A DNA stretch of 64,000 nt from Spirochaetota bacterium (GCA_026398615.1 JAPLSN010000042.1:62001-126000), one strand, 5' to 3'; positions 47,363 through 58,000 are shown, counted from the stretch's first letter. A program made the numbers and translations. Notes: generated by a model from the letters alone, not told the origin.

Positions 47363-48540
47363 CGTTTTCCGGCCATGCGTGCGGAATCGCCGACCGAAAC
47401 GACGGCCTCCACGACTCGTTCCACCTGCGCTCCCGTCATGCCCTGGAACGCGGGCAGGCTTACGGTCCTCTCGTAGGTTTCAAGGGCGTTCGGAAAATCG
47501 CCCGGCTTGAGCGCGTATCGTTCCGACCAGTAGGGCATGACGTGGAGGGGGATGAAATGGACCGAACTCCCGACGCCAAGGGCGGCGAGGCGCTCGATGA
47601 ACGCGTCGCGGTCGATCGAAAGCTTTCCGGGGACGATCCTGAGCGCGTAGAGATGCCACGCATGACCCGCACCGCGCGGGGGGAGCGCCAGGTAGTCGCG
47701 ATCGGCAAACGCCTCGTCGTAGGCCCGGGCGATCGCCACACGTTCTGCCAGGAAACGGTCGGCTTTCCTGAGTTGTGCGCGCCCGATGGCCGCGAGCAGG
47801 TCGGGAAGGTTGTACTTGAAGCCGGCATCGATGACGCCGTACTTCCACGACGCGCCCTTGGACGTATACCTGTCCCAGACCGCCCGGTCGATCCCGTGCA
47901 TGCGCATCGTCGCCATGCGGGAGAGAAGCCTGTCGTCCTTGGCCACGATCATGCCGCCTTCGCCGGTCGTGATGGTTTTCGTGACGTAGAACGAGTAGAC
48001 GCCTACGTCGCCCAGGGTTCCGGCCAGACCCGAGGGCAGGCGGGACGGGAAGGAATGTGCGGCGTCCTCGACGACCGCGCACCCGTATTTTTTCGCCATC
48101 GGAAGGATGCGGTCCATGTCGCAGGGCAGGCCGCCGACGTGCACGGGCATCACAGCGCGGCAGTTCCTCGTCGTGGCGAGCCTGTCCGCGAGGGAAGAAG
48201 GATCCATGTCGTATCCGTCCTTCCCGACATCGCAGAACGCGACTTCCGCGCCGAGATGCCGTGCCACGGCCGCGGTGGACGTGAACGTGTAGGGGGAGGT
48301 GACCACGACGTCGCCGGGGCCGATTTTCAGCGCTTCGAGGGCCAGGTGCAGCCCGCTCGTGGCGGAATTCACCGCGAGCGCGCGGGGTACGCCGGCGAAC
48401 GAGGCGAATTCCTTTTCGAACTCGAGCGCGACTTTCCCCGTCGTCAACCATCCCGAGCGCATGACCTCGAGGACGGCCGCTTCTTCTTCCGCGCCCAGGG
48501 ACGGTTTCGCGAAGGGAACGAAATCAGTAGTCGGATTCAT
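47359..48540 (-). CDS. DegT/DnrJ/EryC1/StrS family aminotransferase
   Basis: FAKPSLGAEEEAAVLEVMRSGWLTTG, NSATSGLHLALEALKIGPGDVVVTSPYTF, VVEDAAHSF, SFYVTKTITTGEGGMI. Confidence 0.93.
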   Translation of the reverse strand: MNPTTDFVPFAKPSLGAEEEAAVLEVMRSGWLTTGKVALEFEKEFASFAGVPRALAVNSATSGLHLALEALKIGPGDVVVTSPYTFTSTAAVARHLGAEVAFCDVGKDGYDMDPSSLADRLATTRNCRAVMPVHVGGLPCDMDRILPMAKKYGCAVVEDAAHSFPSRLPSGLAGTLGDVGVYSFYVTKTITTGEGGMIVAKDDRLLSRMATMRMHGIDRAVWDRYTSKGASWKYGVIDAGFKYNLPDLLAAIGRAQLRKADRFLAERVAIARAYDEAFADRDYLALPPRGAGHAWHLYALRIVPGKLSIDRDAFIERLAALGVGSSVHFIPLHVMPYWSERYALKPGDFPNALETYERTVSLPAFQGMTGAQVERVVEAVVSVGDSARMAGKR

Positions 48541-50008
48541 CGATTGGTACCTCCAGCGACGGGACATGGCGGCGGACGATCTCGCGAAGGGCTGACTTGT
48601 TGCGATACAGCCCCGGACGCGAGGGATCGAGGCGACAGAGCGGTTCGAGTTCCGCGAGGATCGCGTCGGGCTCCATTGGGGGCGTTTTGGCGCGGATGCG
48701 GTTGATGCCGGGGAAGGGTGTGGGTTCGACCTCCTCGTCGTCCGAGTGGAGGCGTTCGGTGAGCCGTTCTCCCGGCCGGAGACCTACGTACTCGATCCCG
48801 ATGTCCCTGCCCGGGACGAATCCGAAAAACCTGATGAGCTGGGCGGCGAGTTCCGCGATGCGTACGGGCTCTCCCATGTCGAGCACGTACGCGGCTCCCG
48901 CTTCGCCGACGCCGCCGGCCTTGAGTACCAGCGAACAGGCTTCCGGGATCGTCATGAAATAGCGATCCGCGTCCGGGTGGGTCACGGTGACCGGTCCGCC
49001 CCGTTCGATCTGGCTCCGGAAGAGCGGGATGATCGATCCCCTGGATCCGAGGACGTTCCCGAAACGGACGACCATGAAGGAAGCGCCACCCGTCGCCTTC
49101 GCCTGCGCGGCGGAGACGATGCGCTCCGAAAGAAGCTTCGAAGCGCCGTAGATGGACACGGGATCGACGGCCTTGTCGGTGGAAATGAACACGAATTTCC
49201 GCGTGCCCGATTCGAGGCACGCGTCCACGAGGTTGTGCGTTCCCAGGACGTTGTTCTCGATCGCCGCGAGGGGGTTCGCCTCCATGAGCGGGACGTGCTT
49301 GTAGGCGGCGGCATGGAACACGGCGTCCGCCTTGAGCCGCCCGAGGAGGAAACGGACGTAATCGCGGTCCTTCAACTCGCCGACGACGGGCACGACGCGC
49401 GTGGTCTCGCCGACGCCGCCCGAACGCAGGGCCGCCAGCTCGCGGTCCACCTGGTAGATGGAATTCTCGCCGTGGCCAAGCAGGTAGAGGCGTTCGACGC
49501 CGCCCGAGAGGAGCTGCCGCGCGAGTTCGGAACCGATGGAACCGCCGGCGCCGGTGACGAGCACGCGTTTCCCGCGCAGGTAGGCCAGGCTCTCCTTGAG
49601 ACCGATCCTGACCGGGTCGCGGCCCAGCAGGTCCTGGGGATCGATTTCGCGAGCCTGGACGAGCCGGGCGTCTCCTTCAACGATCTGCGCGATGCCGGGC
49701 AGGATCCTGATGCGGGAGAATCCCGCGCTCTTGAGGTCGAAGTAGACCCTGCGGACCGCGGCATTCGAGGCGCTCGGCATCGCGATGATGGCTTCGTCGT
49801 TCGGCTCGACGCGCACCAGTCCCGCGACCGCGCCGATCGGGCCGAATACGGGAACGCCGTCTGTCTTTCCCCCGATCTTCGCGGGGTCGTCGTCGAGGAA
49901 CGCGACGATGCGTCCCGGCGCACCGCGCTCGATGAATTCCTTCGCTATCTCGCGCCCGGCGAACCCGGCGCCGACGATGAACAGCCTGTGACCCTCGTCA
50001 TTGTCCAT
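48524..50008 (-). CDS. polysaccharide biosynthesis NDP-sugar epimerase/dehydratase (CapD-like, soluble)
   Basis: VTGAGGSIGSELARQLLSGG, HAAAYKHVPLMEANPLAAIENNVLGT, FISTDKAV, YGASKLLSE, PEACSLVLKAG; no N-terminal TM block. Confidence 0.92.
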   Translation of the reverse strand: MDNDEGHRLFIVGAGFAGREIAKEFIERGAPGRIVAFLDDDPAKIGGKTDGVPVFGPIGAVAGLVRVEPNDEAIIAMPSASNAAVRRVYFDLKSAGFSRIRILPGIAQIVEGDARLVQAREIDPQDLLGRDPVRIGLKESLAYLRGKRVLVTGAGGSIGSELARQLLSGGVERLYLLGHGENSIYQVDRELAALRSGGVGETTRVVPVVGELKDRDYVRFLLGRLKADAVFHAAAYKHVPLMEANPLAAIENNVLGTHNLVDACLESGTRKFVFISTDKAVDPVSIYGASKLLSERIVSAAQAKATGGASFMVVRFGNVLGSRGSIIPLFRSQIERGGPVTVTHPDADRYFMTIPEACSLVLKAGGVGEAGAAYVLDMGEPVRIAELAAQLIRFFGFVPGRDIGIEYVGLRPGERLTERLHSDDEEVEPTPFPGINRIRAKTPPMEPDAILAELEPLCRLDPSRPGLYRNKSALREIVRRHVPSLEVPIDESDY

Positions 50009-50543
50009 TCTGGGGAGTGTTTCCTTTCGAGGCGAGCTCGACCGCGGTGAACGCCAGGTCGAACGAAAAGGAGTCCTCGCACATGGCGAGGCGGACTTTG
50101 GCCCGACCCTTTCGCCGGTCGACCTTGACGATAAACCCTTCCAAACCCTTGAGGGGACCTTCGAGCACGACGATCCTGTCGTTCTCGTCGAACTTCACCT
50201 TAGATGTATCGGCACGCTCGCCGTGCGAGATGAAATGCGTGAGCAGGCGAAGATCGAAACCGGTAAGGGGTTTCCTGGTCTGGTTGCTCGGAAGGAAGCG
50301 GTAGAAGAATTTCGTCCGCTTCACGAGCCAATGGATTTCGTTGTACGTTTCCGGGTCGGAAATCCCGATGAACACGTAGCCGGGGAAAACGGGGCGGACA
50401 TCGGTTACGGTTTTCCCGAGTTTGCGGATCGGAAGGGCGCGTTTCGGAACGGTAATGGAGAGGGAAGCTCCCGCGTTCAATGAAAGGACCTTGGCAAAAT
50501 CGTCTTCGTGCAGGGTTTTTACCTGTATTGCGTAGTATTCCAT
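49998..50543 (-). CDS. NusG-family specialised transcription antiterminator (LoaP/RfaH-like paralog)
   Basis: YYAIQVKTLHEDDFAKVL, VRPVFPGYVFIGI, C-terminal KOW-like GPLKGLEGFIVKVDRRKGRAKVRL; heads a sugar operon; start trimmed. Confidence 0.82.
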   Translation of the reverse strand: MEYYAIQVKTLHEDDFAKVLSLNAGASLSITVPKRALPIRKLGKTVTDVRPVFPGYVFIGISDPETYNEIHWLVKRTKFFYRFLPSNQTRKPLTGFDLRLLTHFISHGERADTSKVKFDENDRIVVLEGPLKGLEGFIVKVDRRKGRAKVRLAMCEDSFSFDLAFTAVELASKGNTPQNGQ

Positions 50544-50772
50544 GATCTGCGCCCCGGGCGGAATGTAGCATGACAGGAGGTGGGCGCGCAACCGGATGGC
50601 ATACGCTTACGATCAACCATCGGGCAGCGCCGCCACCCGGGAATTGGATGCCGTCCGTCCATGGGCGTATACTTCAATATGGATGCGTTCGAACCGATCG
50701 GTCGATCGTCCCGTTTTCTCGCTTATTCGATCGGTCTGTTTCGTCGATATTGAAACCGGAGAACTATAGATT

Positions 50773-51297
50773 GTGAAGCGCGCCGTATTGATCATCCTGG
50801 CGGTATCGTTCGCCGTAGCCCTTTCCTCCGCACAGACCGTCGGCGTCGCCGTCATCGAGATCGACGGGACACGGGGAGCGATCTCCCCGTATACCGAGCA
50901 GGTTCTGGGCGGATGCCTCGACGCGCTGTTCGCGTCGGGATTCATCGCGACCAACCCGGTCCCCGTCGAGGGCGACGAGCCGGATTCAGGCGATCCCGCG
51001 TTCGGCATACGCGAAGCCAGAAACGGGATGGCTGATTTCGTGCTCGTCCTGGCGCTCAGGTACGGGTGGTCGACCGCCGAACCAACGAAGGAACTGCCAC
51101 GCGTGTGCCGGTGGCGAGTCGTGCGAGCTTCCGACGGGGTAGTCCTGTCCGCGGGCGAGTCCGACGGACCGGCGGATTCCCGGGAAACGATCAACGCAAG
51201 TTTGAAGGCCATGACGGATTACGGCTACAGGATCGTCGAATCGGCATTGCCGTCCATGGAACTTCCCGGGGAGCCCTCTCCGGGAAAAAGACCATGA
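50773..51297 (+). CDS. exported hypothetical protein
   Basis: GTG start; signal peptide MKRAVLIILAVSFAVALSSAQ. Confidence 0.65.
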   Translation: MKRAVLIILAVSFAVALSSAQTVGVAVIEIDGTRGAISPYTEQVLGGCLDALFASGFIATNPVPVEGDEPDSGDPAFGIREARNGMADFVLVLALRYGWSTAEPTKELPRVCRWRVVRASDGVVLSAGESDGPADSRETINASLKAMTDYGYRIVESALPSMELPGEPSPGKRP

Positions 51298-51309
51298 AAG
51301 GATGAAGGC

Positions 51310-53448
51310 ATGAAGCGAACGGTATTGACCGCGTCCTTCGCGGTTCTTCTCCTCGCGTCAGCGCGGGGAGCGACTTGGGAAGGCAGCGCGATGATGAGCT
51401 CGTACGGGGATTTCCCTCCGTCCGGGTATTATGCCGCATGCAACTCCTTCCAGAGGAATACGGCCGTCGAAGTCCTCAACCTGGAAACGGGGAAGAGCGT
51501 TACGGTGATCGTCACGAGAAGCGTGGACAACGCGGGAGTCTTCATGGTGCTTTCTCCCGAAGCGGCCCTGGCGATTGGCATCCAGCCCGGGGTTCTCTCC
51601 CGCGTCCGGGTTACCACGCCGCAAAGCGCAAGCTCGCTCGCGCCTTCCGCGGCCGGGGCTTCCACCGAAACCGTGGACCCGGACTTCAATCCCAAGCTCT
51701 ATGCCAAGCGCCCCGCGGTCAGCTCTCCCCAAGTGGAACCGGCGAAAACCGCTCCGGACGCGATGACGAAACCGCCTGAGGGCGTCGCTGAGGGATCCCC
51801 TGCCTCATCCGGCACGACCGAAACCACGAAACCTGCCGGAAGCCCCGAGACCCCTCCGGACGGCACGAAGCGTCCGACCGAAGCCGCCAAGGCTCCGGAA
51901 AAACCGGATTCGATCCAACGTAAGGAGCCTTCGCAGCTCAACCAGACACCGTCTTCGCAATCCCTGGTGGAGCCGCCCGTTCGGCAGGCGAAGGCTGCGA
52001 ACGACCAGGCTACGACCCAGCCGCCCAAAACCAGCGAAAAACCTCCCTTGCCGGTTCCCGATGAAGCGCCGATCAAACCGGTAGCTCCGTCCGTTCCCGC
52101 GAAGTACGCCACGCCGGAAAACCGTCCCGACGTGCTTGATCTGCGCCGACCTCAGAATCGGCGAGGAACCGGGATCGAAGCATCGCTCCGGGATCCTTCC
52201 GCGACTGCCGAGGAACGTGCGACGCCCTATTCGCGGACGACGCCGGAAACCCGGCACCGTGCGAGCGTGGCAGAACTGCACGATCCTGAAACCCGGTACG
52301 AGGACGAAACCCCGCGAGCGGAGACCGATGAAAAACCCGGACGCTCGGTGGCGGTGTACGCGGGCGAACTGGACTCGCCGGGGACGATGGCGGACGAGAG
52401 TCCCCGAACCGTCACCGACGACCGCCCGGGACGCGATTCCGAGCTTGCCGGCTATCGGGACAGTCTCGACGTTCCCGACCTCAAGGACGACCGGCCCGTG
52501 GCCGTCGGGTATGAACGACCTGAACGCGGATCGATGGAACGGGAGAGTGAACTCACGGAGCCGTCGATGGTGCCCGACGAATTGCCGGAAATGGTAATCG
52601 CCAACATGACAAGGCCCGATATCGGGGTGCCCGAACTGGATTTGGCCGAGGGCGAAATCGAACTTGAAGAGGGTGTACGGGACATGATTGCCTACGACCG
52701 TTCGCCCACCCGATATTCGCAAGCCACCGAACGGGATCTCGATGATGCCGCGCTCGTTCCCGAGGAGACGCCAGCCGTCCTCGAAGGAAGCCCGGATCGC
52801 GCCGTCGCGGTCCAGGAACGCGAACTGGACGACGCGGAACTGTCCGCGGAGGAAACTCCCGCGGTCCTGGAAGGCAGTCCCGCCCGCGCCGCGCGCACCG
52901 ACGAACGGGAGCTCGATGACGCGACGCTTGCTCCGGAGGAAGCCCCGGCGGTCATCAACGGCGACAAGCCGGTACCCCAGCGCCAGGCTTCCGCGGCTCC
53001 CGGTCTAAGGGATCCCGAAGTGGCAGCCACGAAACCGGCGGTCGCTGCCGGTGCAGCCGGACCGGAAAAGGGGCCCGTCGACGCCGCTCTGGAACCGTCA
53101 GGCGCAAATCCGCCTCCGGCCTCCGGCAAACCGGGAGCTGTAAGCGCGGCTGCAGCAACGGCCAAACCGGCTCCGGAAACGACCAAATCACGCGTTGTGC
53201 CCATCGCACGACTTGAAAAAGGCAAGCACTATATCCAGCTCGGTGCCTATAAAACCATGGTTGCGCTGGACATCGCCGGTGTTTCCGTCGATCCGGCCTT
53301 CAAGCTCGCCGTCGAGACGGTCAAAACCGCTTCAGGCCCGGTGTACCGACTCTATGTCGGCCCCTTGAGCAGGGATGAGAGCGGCGTCGTCTTGCTCCGG
53401 CTGAAATCCGCCGGCTTCAAGGATGCCTTCGTCCGGGTGGGGGAATGA
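51310..53448 (+). CDS. exported RlpA/DPBB-like N-terminus, repetitive linker and C-terminal SPOR-domain protein
   Basis: DPBB-like GYYAACNSFQRNTAVEVLNLETGKSVTVIVTRSVDNAGVFMVLSPEAALAIGI; C-terminal KGKHYIQLGAYKTMVALDI...YRLYVGPLSRDESGVVLLRLKSAGFKDAFVR. Confidence 0.8.
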   Translation: MKRTVLTASFAVLLLASARGATWEGSAMMSSYGDFPPSGYYAACNSFQRNTAVEVLNLETGKSVTVIVTRSVDNAGVFMVLSPEAALAIGIQPGVLSRVRVTTPQSASSLAPSAAGASTETVDPDFNPKLYAKRPAVSSPQVEPAKTAPDAMTKPPEGVAEGSPASSGTTETTKPAGSPETPPDGTKRPTEAAKAPEKPDSIQRKEPSQLNQTPSSQSLVEPPVRQAKAANDQATTQPPKTSEKPPLPVPDEAPIKPVAPSVPAKYATPENRPDVLDLRRPQNRRGTGIEASLRDPSATAEERATPYSRTTPETRHRASVAELHDPETRYEDETPRAETDEKPGRSVAVYAGELDSPGTMADESPRTVTDDRPGRDSELAGYRDSLDVPDLKDDRPVAVGYERPERGSMERESELTEPSMVPDELPEMVIANMTRPDIGVPELDLAEGEIELEEGVRDMIAYDRSPTRYSQATERDLDDAALVPEETPAVLEGSPDRAVAVQERELDDAELSAEETPAVLEGSPARAARTDERELDDATLAPEEAPAVINGDKPVPQRQASAAPGLRDPEVAATKPAVAAGAAGPEKGPVDAALEPSGANPPPASGKPGAVSAAAATAKPAPETTKSRVVPIARLEKGKHYIQLGAYKTMVALDIAGVSVDPAFKLAVETVKTASGPVYRLYVGPLSRDESGVVLLRLKSAGFKDAFVRVGE
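52729..52989 (+). repeat. three tandem 87-bp (29-aa) coding repeats
   Basis: Units starting at 52729, 52816 and 52903: ER(D/E)LDDA(A/E/T)L.(P/A)EE(T/A)PAV(L/I)(E/N)G; third copy degenerate. Confidence 0.85.
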
Positions 53449-53469
53449 AAACCACGCGCGCCCTGCGCT

Positions 53470-53508
53470 GAACTTCCGCCTGGCAGGCTATCGGAAGTTC
53501 TGGGTTTT
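53470..53508 (+). terminator. candidate terminator hairpin after the SPOR gene
   Basis: GAACTTCCG...CGGAAGTTC then TGGGTTTT. Confidence 0.5.
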
Positions 53509-53560
53509 CAACACCCGACGATTGCCGTTTGTTCCATCGGCGGACGGAAATGCATGGAAT

Positions 53561-53601
53561 ACGGAAGGAGATCGGTAACCAGGCCGCTCCTTCCGTTTTT
53601 T
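53561..53601 (+). terminator. intrinsic terminator
   Basis: Perfect 10-bp stem ACGGAAGGAG/CTCCTTCCGT followed by a T-tract. Confidence 0.8.
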
Positions 53602-53722
53602 CATGGGTACGGATGATCCGCAGGGTATCTAAGCGGTTTGGCTGTTGTACACGCCGTAAGAATCTGAACGGAATCGGGCCGAAGGAATACGGATGTCGTG
53701 CATGCGATCCGTTCAGGTCGGA

Positions 53723-54319
53723 TCAGTAGGTGAAATCCATCTTCTCGAACGCGGCGCGCACGCGGTTCACGCGGGCGAGTTCGTCCGCGATGATGTCGGC
53801 GTAATCCAGTTCCCCGGCGACTATCCGGAAAGCTTCGTCCGTCCATGCCTGGGCGCCTTCGACCCTCACGAAACGCAAGGCCATGGCCTTTTCGGCCATG
53901 GCCTTGGCTTCGGGCCAGTAGGCGAGGGCTGCACGGTAACAGGTTTCCGCAGTATTGAGGCTCTCGAGATTCTGGTTTTTCCAGGGCGCATTGTAGAAGT
54001 GGGCCACGCGCTTGTCGTACTTGGAACCGAGCCGGAGGTGCTGCTCGATGAGCTTGAGTCCGACGTGCATGGAGAGAAGGTAGCGGTAGCGTTCCCACTG
54101 CCGTTCGTTCTCGATGGTAGCCATCGCGTAGAGGGGGTTGCAGAAATCGGCCGACCTGGCCTGTTCGAGCCAATAGATGTTTTCTATCGCATCATCGGGA
54201 TACTGGACATAGTGGGTGTGGAACAGCTTGAGATACTGCTCCTTGAAGTATACCGGGTATCCTGCTACCATCCCGCCGATGATCGCGAGAAAAACCGCGG
54301 CCGCCGCGATACGTTTCAT
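53723..54319 (-). CDS. exported/membrane-anchored conserved hypothetical protein
   Basis: 198 aa, N-terminal hydrophobic MKRIAAAAVFLAIIGGMVAGYPVYF; helical repeat-like body. Confidence 0.7.
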   Translation of the reverse strand: MKRIAAAAVFLAIIGGMVAGYPVYFKEQYLKLFHTHYVQYPDDAIENIYWLEQARSADFCNPLYAMATIENERQWERYRYLLSMHVGLKLIEQHLRLGSKYDKRVAHFYNAPWKNQNLESLNTAETCYRAALAYWPEAKAMAEKAMALRFVRVEGAQAWTDEAFRIVAGELDYADIIADELARVNRVRAAFEKMDFTY

Positions 54320-54373
54320 TGCATTATCAATATCGGCGGGGATCCATGCCGCCTGTACCGGAGCGGGGCGATT

Positions 54374-55024
54374 TCAGACGGCGTTCGCGCCGAAGAATCG
54401 TTCCGTCTCGGCGGCGATGAACGCGGCGGTCTCGGCGATCGGTTTGCCGGCGTCCACCCCGACGATTTTCATCCCGCTTCCGGCGAAATCACCGAAAACA
54501 CCCTCGTAAGCCTCGGATACGCGATGCTGGAATTCGATGTGCTCGAATATCTCGATGGATCCCCTGGACTTGACGCGCTCGAGGGATGTTTCGGGGTCCA
54601 CCCTGAAATGGAATACCAGCGACGGGAGCGGAAAATCACGGTTAAGACGTTCAGGCAGGTCTTTCCCGCACGTGGATCCCTGGTAAGCCAGGGAAGAGAA
54701 GAGGTAGCGGTCGCACACTACGATCTCGCCGCCCCCGGATCGTTCAACGATGCCCCCCTGGCCGAACAGGTGTTCGTGCCTGTCCGCAGCGAAAAGGTAG
54801 GCGATGGTCTCCGGCCTTGCGGGCGTTTCCCCACGGAGCATGCCGCGTATGAGCATGCCGATCGGGGACGATGTTGGCTCCGCCGTGGCCCAGACGCGCA
54901 TGCCGCGACGCCTGAGCGTACCGACGAGTTCACGAATCTGCGTCGTGGTTCCCGTTCCGTCGATACCTTCGAAAACGATGAAATTCCTGATTGTGCGCCT
55001 GTCGGTCAGCGGGGTTTCGCTCAT
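54374..55024 (-). CDS. tmk: thymidylate kinase (atypical P-loop)
   Basis: IVFEGIDGTGTTTQIREL, TAEPTSSPIG, LFAADRHEHL, VVCDRYLFSSLAYQG. Confidence 0.88.
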   Translation of the reverse strand: MSETPLTDRRTIRNFIVFEGIDGTGTTTQIRELVGTLRRRGMRVWATAEPTSSPIGMLIRGMLRGETPARPETIAYLFAADRHEHLFGQGGIVERSGGGEIVVCDRYLFSSLAYQGSTCGKDLPERLNRDFPLPSLVFHFRVDPETSLERVKSRGSIEIFEHIEFQHRVSEAYEGVFGDFAGSGMKIVGVDAGKPIAETAAFIAAETERFFGANAV

Positions 55025-55089
55025 AGGACGAAGATCATATACGGCAGCCGGCAGCGACGCAAGCGAGATGTTCCATCAAGGGTGCGTCG

Positions 55090-58000
55090 ATGAAACGACC
55101 GGGACCGCGTGTCTTGAAAAGCCTGATCGTCGCGATCCTCTCATCCGCGGTGATCCTCGCATCGGCATTTTCCGTCCAGAAATATTCATCCGCGGCATCC
55201 TCCATGACGAGAGCGTTCATCATGGGGTTCAAGGCGGGCGTCGAACGCGAGTATGGAGTATCGTTCGTGTACGATTCCGCCCGCCCCTCGCTCCTGGACC
55301 GCATCGTCGTCAGGGGCGCCCGGATCGCGTCGGAGGACGGTAAAGCGCTTGTCATCGCGAACAGGATCGAGGTGTCGTTCGATCTCGCGGGATTTCTCTT
55401 CCGCGGCGATTCCCTGGTGCATGGCATCCGTGTCAATGGCCTCGACCTTCACCTCTTCAGGAATGGCGGGATGGAGGCGCTGCGCTCGGTGTTCGGGCGT
55501 ATCAAGGCGAAACTCTCCGACAACCAGGCATTCCCGTCCGATCTGACCGTCACCGTCAGGAACGCGCGATTCAACCTTGAACTGGAGGGCGCTTCCGCGC
55601 TCGTCGCGTTGCCCTACGGCGATCTTTCCTTCAAGGATGGCGACATCCTGATTGGCCTCAGGGCCGTCATTTCAGCCTCCCTTGGTACCGGCAGCGCCAT
55701 ACCACTGGAAGCCGAGATTCCCATATCCGTTTCCGGGGAAATCGGCGGTGATTTTTCCGAAGCCAGGCTCCAGGTGCGGACCGCGGTCGACTCGTCGATC
55801 CTGGGAATCAAGGAGCAGGGATTCATCGTCCTGTGGCGCGGCGATCTCGTGGAGCTCAGGAAGATCCAGGACGGCACTCCTATGGACCTGAATGTCAAGC
55901 TGGATCCTTCCGCGGGCAGGCTTGCAGCCGCGTTCGCGTTCGAGCGTTTCAAGCCATCGTCGCTGTTCAGGATCTCCCGGGCTCCGGCTCTTGCCGCCAG
56001 AATGCTCGACGAACCGTACTCGGGAACGCTCGGGCTCGAAACCGACGGAACGCTGTCCGGTACCTCGGTTTCACTCGAACTCTCAGGCAGGGTTCGCCTT
56101 CCGGAGTTGCCGGATGCATTTGACTATGCCATGAAAGCCTCCATCGCCGGGGGAATCGTCAAGCTCGAGCGTTTCGAAGCCGGTTCCGACAGGGGCGTTC
56201 TCGGGGCGAAAGGGACATTCTCGCTCTACGATCGCTCCATTGACATGAATCTTTCGGTCGACTACCGGCCAGTCAGGTTCCCGGCGGGGGTGGTTTCCGA
56301 AATGCGGCTCTTCGGCCGCGAAGGCGAGTATTACATCTTTGGCGATCGATTGGAGGTGGGCTCGGCAACCCTTGGTCCTTTTACCCTGCAGGGAGAGCTG
56401 TCGGGCAAAACCCTGGCGTTTGCCCTCGAATCGGGCATCCTGGCAGCATGGGACCGGGAAGGGGCAACGGGCGACGCGGCTGCCGACGATGGCAGGTTCA
56501 CGGGAATCTCCGCGGAAGGCATCCTGGACCTGGAAGGACCGTCCGTGCTCTTCGACATCCGCTTCGACCCGATTACCATGGACGATCTCGGCATTGCCTC
56601 TCTCGTCTCCGGAAGCGAGGATTTTCCCTCGTTCCTGCGGTCGGCAACGATAAGCGGCACTGCATCCGTCGCGTCGGATTTTTCCGGAATATCGTACAAC
56701 ACCAGGAACCTCGTCATCACCAGCGGTTCGGGAGGATCCGCATATGCCATCGTCTCGCTTCGCGGCACTCCCGGAGCGCTTACCGTCAACGATTTTTTCG
56801 TTTCCGCCAACGGCCATATCCTCGCGGGAAGGGGAGATGCCGCATTCGGACCCGGTTCCGTCGATTTCGCCGTCGACGCGACTTTGGACGGCGTACCGCA
56901 CCGGGTGCAGGGAGTGGCAATGGGGGGAGCGGTCAGGATGACCGGTGATTACGATCTCGATCTGATCGCGGCGTACGAAGACGGCGCCCTCGTGGGGACG
57001 GTTTCTTCCAGGGGATTGCCTGTTTCGGTCTTGGGACGATCACTCTCCCTCGACTTCGATTTCGATGGAAGATTCGCAAAACCGGACGACTGGGAAGTCC
57101 GGATCAGCGAGTGCGCCATCTCCTCTCCGGCAGACAGCCAGGCCACGATTCCCGCCCTTGTCATGGCGGGGCGGGTGGACCAGGGATCGGTCGAGATCTC
57201 CTCGCTGACCGTCAAGGACAGGTATTCCGAGTTGAACGGTACGGCCGAAGCGGATTTCTCGATTGACGAAGGGTTGAAGGCGACCTTCCGGGCCGGGCTT
57301 GCCTCGGCGTCAGGGGAGAGCTATCGGCTTGACGGGTCCTTCGGGGATGGCGAAATCGATGCAGCCTTCTCCTGCCTGAACGCCCAGCTTGCACGTCCGA
57401 GCTCGGGCCGCCTGGCAGGACTTGGCTCCGGTACCGCGGGCGTATCAGGCCGTCTCGAGGACCCGCGAATCCTATTTGACCTGAGCGTCGCCGATGGGCG
57501 GGTTTCCGGGATGGAACTGAACGGATCGCTGAAAGGGTCATACGCCGGCGGAGTTCTGGGATTCGACGGAGGAGTTGTCCGGTTGGAGAACATGCTCCTG
57601 GACGGGATCCGCTCGTCAATCGATTTCACGAACGGCAGGGTGGAACTTGCGGCGATGTTTTCAGCGCTTGTCGGCACCAGACGGGTCGAATCCCTGATCG
57701 AACTGGGCGGGCGCTTCACCATCGACCCGGAATCGACCGGAGAGGGCCGGAGACTCGGTAATCTTCGCGTTACCGGACATCTTGCCGGGCTCGAGGCCGG
57801 CAAGACCGAGTTCGGCGACGTGCCCGTCGCACTGGACTTGGAATCGGGCATTGTTTCCCTGACTGCGGGAGCGGGGAACGAGATTTCTGGAAGCTATTCC
57901 CCCGACGGCGGGTTGAACGTGGTGTTCTCGGAATCGCTGCCGGTATCGTTCAGGGCGGCTGGCCAGTTCTCCGGCGAATCGATGGCCATGAAGGTGGACG

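Noticed and set aside
53693-55093. 466-aa plus-strand ORF antisense to tmk and the 53723 hypothetical
   Set aside because: Both minus-strand genes have clear starts, signal or P-loop motifs; the plus ORF has none.
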